DNA of 9,803 nucleotides, taken from positions 1-9,803 of the forward strand of contig CAKAQU010000066.1 of the NCBI GenBank assembly GCA_916720335.1. Reading direction: 5' to 3'. Source of the DNA: an uncultured Moraxella sp. Its GTDB lineage: Bacteria; Pseudomonadota; Gammaproteobacteria; Pseudomonadales; Moraxellaceae. This document shows positions 6,710 through 9,803 of the stretch, piece by piece. Within the stretch, counting starts at the first letter, position 1. The number at the start of each line of letters is the position of its first letter. The notes beneath the pieces were generated by a model. That model had not been told where the DNA came from and made no database searches. It worked only from the letters and a program-made list of their open reading frames with translations. The position numbers were made by a program, and so were the translations under genes.

Positions 6710-6735
6710 TTATATATGATATTTTTGTAAATTAA

Positions 6736-8022
6736 ATGAATATGTATAGATTAGAAACAGTCCTTTTTTCAAATGGAGAACGTTTTCCTATATTGGTTAA
6801 TGTTAAAACTGGTATTCCTGATTTTTATTCAACCTTATGGGTAACTGTAGAACTACGTAATCAATCCGCAGTAAACACAATTAGAAATAAGCTGGGAACT
6901 ATACAGTGGATAATGAATTGGGAAAAACAAAATAATCTTGTTATTAGTGATCTAATTCATAACAAAGTACTCTTAACAGAAAACCAATTAGAATCTCTTA
7001 TTCGGCATATGAGAATAAATGTAAAAAAGCAAAAGAATGTAATCAATACAAAAAAAAGTGTGTTAATGAAAGGTAGGCCTCAATTTATTGATATTTATTC
7101 TGCCGTATCTCTTAGTCATCAATATAATAGACTAACAACGCTTTCAGAATACATATTATTTCTATCTAAAGTAATTAATGTATCTAATGAATATATTGAA
7201 AAATTGACGAAACTAATTATGTTAATTAAAGAGTCAAGACCTAAAAATCATAAAACATTATCTATCAAACCAGAAAGTAAGCTACCTGATGGATTGTTAG
7301 ATGAGTTTATGTCTATTGCGAACTTTTCTAATCCTAATAATCCATTTCAAGATATTGGAATTAGAAAAAGAAACCATTTAATGTTTATCTTATTAAAGGA
7401 ATTAGGGATTAGAAGAGGAGAGCTATTATCAATTCAAATCCCATTTATTGATATAGGAACAGCTAAATCCTCAATTACAATTAGACGAACGCATGATGAT
7501 AAATTTGACACAAGGAAGAAGCAAGCTGTAAGTAAAACGAAAGAAAGACGACTTCCTATTTCACAAAATATAGCTCAACTTATAAATGACTATATTATGA
7601 ACTATCGCTCTAAGATTCCTAACGCTAATAAACATCCATATTTATTTGTAACCCATCGAAAAGGAAAAACGCAAGGAAACCCAATTAGTACCAGTTCTTT
7701 TGATAACGTTATTGTACCAACAATGAAAAAGATAGATCCTAAATTTTCTATTATTCATCCGCATATTTTTCGTCATGAATGGAACTTAGATTTTTCACGA
7801 AAGGTGGATAAAAATAATCAAAATATAAATCATGATTTTTCTCATAAAGATTTTATTTCTTCCGAAAAAGAAGCAAAGATGAGACAACATCTTATGGGGC
7901 ATACATCCGAGAAATCAGGAAATATTTATAATCAACGCTATGTAAGAGAAAAAGCTAACAAAATATTATTAGAGCTTCAAATTGAGCTTCAAAAAAAGGT
8001 TGATAATTATGAATCAAAATAG
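6736..8022 (+). CDS. Tyrosine recombinase, first of a recombinase trio
   Basis: The 428-residue protein has all catalytic residues of a tyrosine recombinase: Arg226 (GIRRGEL, 224-230), probable beta-hairpin Lys269 (KTKERR), His343 and Arg346 (HIFRH), His389 (LMGH) and the nucleophile Tyr398 (IYNQRY). Residues 1-190 form the presumed DNA-binding N-terminal part. The spacing from Arg346 to His389 is 43 residues, about 20 more than usual. It would cut and rejoin DNA at the element ends through a covalent phosphotyrosine. Fifteen of 25 arginines use AGA or AGG, unlike resident genes. The ATG at 6736 has no clear ribosome binding site; a second ATG at 6742 is equally possible. It overlaps the next gene by 14 bases. 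The trio layout recalls RIT elements, Tn554-type TnpA/TnpB and gamma-mobile-trio islands; I cannot decide which. Confidence 0.88.
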   Translation: MNMYRLETVLFSNGERFPILVNVKTGIPDFYSTLWVTVELRNQSAVNTIRNKLGTIQWIMNWEKQNNLVISDLIHNKVLLTENQLESLIRHMRINVKKQKNVINTKKSVLMKGRPQFIDIYSAVSLSHQYNRLTTLSEYILFLSKVINVSNEYIEKLTKLIMLIKESRPKNHKTLSIKPESKLPDGLLDEFMSIANFSNPNNPFQDIGIRKRNHLMFILLKELGIRRGELLSIQIPFIDIGTAKSSITIRRTHDDKFDTRKKQAVSKTKERRLPISQNIAQLINDYIMNYRSKIPNANKHPYLFVTHRKGKTQGNPISTSSFDNVIVPTMKKIDPKFSIIHPHIFRHEWNLDFSRKVDKNNQNINHDFSHKDFISSEKEAKMRQHLMGHTSEKSGNIYNQRYVREKANKILLELQIELQKKVDNYESK

Positions 8023-9529
8023 ATATTTTAGACAGTCAAGAGATGGGTATGCATTTGATGAAAATGAAAACTTTTGGCGTATAAGTAAAGACAAAACCAT
8101 TAACTTTTCTCAACATATATTAAATATAAATAAAAAAACATTAGACGGTTTTAGAAAAACATTAGCAATATATGCCGAAAAATACTCAAGTTATCACGTA
8201 TCTCACATGTATCAACAGTTTCAACGATTAGTAATTTCAACTAACTTAGAAATAATTAATGTGCCAATAATCTTGGATTGGAAAAATAAACTAGGAAAAG
8301 AGCATGAATGGTATTTAGGAGCATTAAAGGGTTTTTTACTGTCATGGCATGAGTATGGCTATTATGGAGTTGATAAATCTGTTGTGTCATTGCTAGAAAG
8401 CTTTACGTTGAGTGGAAATGAGAAAGGTAAATCGGTATTAATGAGATGCCCTTATACAGGAGCATTTACCGAAAATGAAGTTTTGGCTTTAATGGCTGAA
8501 CTTGCTAGACTTTGGAGAGAAGATCTTATTTCATTTGAAACATATGCATATATTCACTTACTTCAATCTACAGCTAGAAGACCCATTCAAATACGCCATT
8601 TAAAATTTGAAGATTTAAGAAAGGAAATCTCTCAAGGAACATGGAATTATTTTTTAAATATCCCTAGTGCAAAAAAAAGAGGAGGGCTATTTAGAGAAAC
8701 GTTTAAAAAGCTTGCTATCACAGAGGACTTATATTTAATTCTCCTAAACTTTATGGAACATCAATATAAGAAATTGCTTAGTCTGGTTGATGAAACCTTT
8801 ATTTCTAGTTATAAAATGAAATTACCAATGTTTATTGATTGGAATTGTTTAAAGAAGAATATCAAAAATAGGAATTTTGATCTTTCATTATTAAACAAAG
8901 ATATTTTTCATTATTCTGCTTCTTCGTTGGAGCTATACGCATTACGAAAATTCTGTATTCGCCAAAAAGCAATTTCAGAACGAACAGGTGAAATTATTCA
9001 TGTAACAGCAAGACGTTTTCGCCATACTAGAGGAACAAATCTAGGAAGAAAAGGGGTTGGGGCAACGATTATAGCAGAGCTCCTAGATCATACAGATACA
9101 CAAAACGTTAAAGTTTATACTGAAAATACAGCTGATACAGTGCAATACATTGATCGTGTTATGGGTGCTGAAATGGGAAAACTCGCCCAAGCATTTACAG
9201 GTAGAATTATTTCTAACTTAAATGAAAGCGAAAGGGGGCACGATCCAACATCTTTAATAACCAATAACGGAATAGATACAATAGGTGCTTGTGGTACAAA
9301 TGATTTTTGTATAACTAGCTATGAAACTTGTTATTTATGTCCTAAGTTTAGACCGCTCGTTGATGGTCCTCATCAACAAATCTTAAATAAGTTGTATGAG
9401 GAAAAGGAAGAACGTTTAAAACAAACCAAAAGCATAGATTATGCATCATCCAAAGATCGTATTATTTTAGCTGTTGAGTATGTTGTTCAAGCTTGCAATG
9501 ATATGAAAAGAACTATTGGGAGCCACTGA
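8009..9529 (+). CDS. Tyrosine recombinase with C-terminal four-cysteine motif, second of trio
   Basis: The 506-residue protein has the recombinase core: Arg191 (ARRPIQI), a probable Lys222 or Lys223 in the SAKKRGG hairpin, Arg338 (ARRFRH), His361 (LLDH) and the nucleophile Tyr370 (VKVYTEN). At the first position of the HxxR box there is Arg335 instead of His, a substitution tolerated in some families. After the catalytic domain, Cys428, Cys434, Cys441 and Cys444 (spacing C-x5-C-x6-C-x2-C, then FRPLVDGPH) form a likely zinc-binding knuckle; zinc binding is inference. The ATG at 8009 is preferred over an in-frame TTG at 7982 because AAGG (7996-7999) lies nine bases before it. The start overlaps the end of the first recombinase by 14 bases, so translation is probably coupled. 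It likely acts together with its two neighbours on the element ends. Confidence 0.88.
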   Translation: MNQNRYFRQSRDGYAFDENENFWRISKDKTINFSQHILNINKKTLDGFRKTLAIYAEKYSSYHVSHMYQQFQRLVISTNLEIINVPIILDWKNKLGKEHEWYLGALKGFLLSWHEYGYYGVDKSVVSLLESFTLSGNEKGKSVLMRCPYTGAFTENEVLALMAELARLWREDLISFETYAYIHLLQSTARRPIQIRHLKFEDLRKEISQGTWNYFLNIPSAKKRGGLFRETFKKLAITEDLYLILLNFMEHQYKKLLSLVDETFISSYKMKLPMFIDWNCLKKNIKNRNFDLSLLNKDIFHYSASSLELYALRKFCIRQKAISERTGEIIHVTARRFRHTRGTNLGRKGVGATIIAELLDHTDTQNVKVYTENTADTVQYIDRVMGAEMGKLAQAFTGRIISNLNESERGHDPTSLITNNGIDTIGACGTNDFCITSYETCYLCPKFRPLVDGPHQQILNKLYEEKEERLKQTKSIDYASSKDRIILAVEYVVQACNDMKRTIGSH

Positions 9530-9531
9530 TC

Positions 9532-9803
9532 ATGAACAATCTAATTTTCACTCCAAAAGATAATAATCCTAAATCTAATTTAGAGCAATTTATTAATTTC
9601 AGTAAAAATCAGCTTACTACCTTTGGAAAGGATTGCTGGGAAAACAACCAATGGAAAACAACATTCAGCATTTATCCAGTTCAGGTTCGTTTTTCCACAG
9701 AAAGAATTAAATCTACATCTTATAAATATGAACGATTAGCTGCACCATTCATTGAATTTGCCAAAGCCTATATTCGTTATACTTATTCTCTAAATCCTAT
9801 TCG
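9532..9803 (+). CDS. Probable third recombinase of the trio, N-terminal part only
   Basis: The reading frame opens with ATG two bases after the previous stop codon and stays open for 90 codons to the window end. GGGAG at 9518-9522 lies nine bases before the ATG, a good ribosome binding site. The translated start is MNNLIFTPKDNNPKS, and a later stretch LAAPFIEFAKAYIRYTYSLNP resembles the core-binding N-terminal region of large integrase-like proteins that are third in such operons. The catalytic domain lies outside the window, so the family call rests on gene order and this general resemblance. Arginine codons here are mixed (CGT, AGA, CGA). Alternatively it could be an accessory protein of the element without recombinase activity. 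Confidence 0.7.
   Translation, partial: MNNLIFTPKDNNPKSNLEQFINFSKNQLTTFGKDCWENNQWKTTFSIYPVQVRFSTERIKSTSYKYERLAAPFIEFAKAYIRYTYSLNPI

Overview
The window looks like chromosome of an AT-rich gammaproteobacterium, most likely a Moraxellaceae member close to Moraxella. I infer this from an RppH that matches the gammaproteobacterial form, an SSB with an Asn/Pro/Tyr-rich linker and a DDDIPF tip, a LemA/M48-peptidase pair, a short H-NS-like protein with a GRGRKP core, and very AT-rich intergenic DNA. The genus is inferred from general character, not from a database match.

Positions 1-3464 are read from the minus strand. A tRNA gene for initiator Met runs off the left edge and has its own near-consensus promoter. 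Next come a large membrane M48 metallopeptidase and, just upstream of it, lemA, probably one transcript in the order lemA to peptidase. RppH (RNA 5' pyrophosphohydrolase), also minus, follows with a clear terminator at its 3' end. A gene-free AT-rich gap (3954-4320) separates it from the divergent plus-strand genes.

Positions 4321-6671 are plus-strand housekeeping genes: a YhfA-type OsmC protein and a MAPEG-family membrane protein that are probably co-transcribed, then an H-NS-family DNA-binding protein with a strong terminator, then ssb with its promoter, an upstream perfect inverted repeat and a strong terminator.

From about 6672 to the right edge the character changes. Three tightly packed plus-strand genes (14-base overlap, then a 2-base gap) follow a promoter with a perfect TTGACA box. 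The first two are tyrosine recombinases. The third is cut by the window end and looks like the N-terminal part of a third one. Arginine codons switch from CGN (9 of 9 in ssb) to mainly AGA/AGG (15 of 25 in the first recombinase), so this block was probably acquired. The best reading is the left end of an integrated element carrying a recombinase trio, lodged just downstream of ssb. Its cargo and right end lie outside the window. It is the most interesting part of the sequence. The rest is ordinary core genome with a few notable regulatory or protein details.
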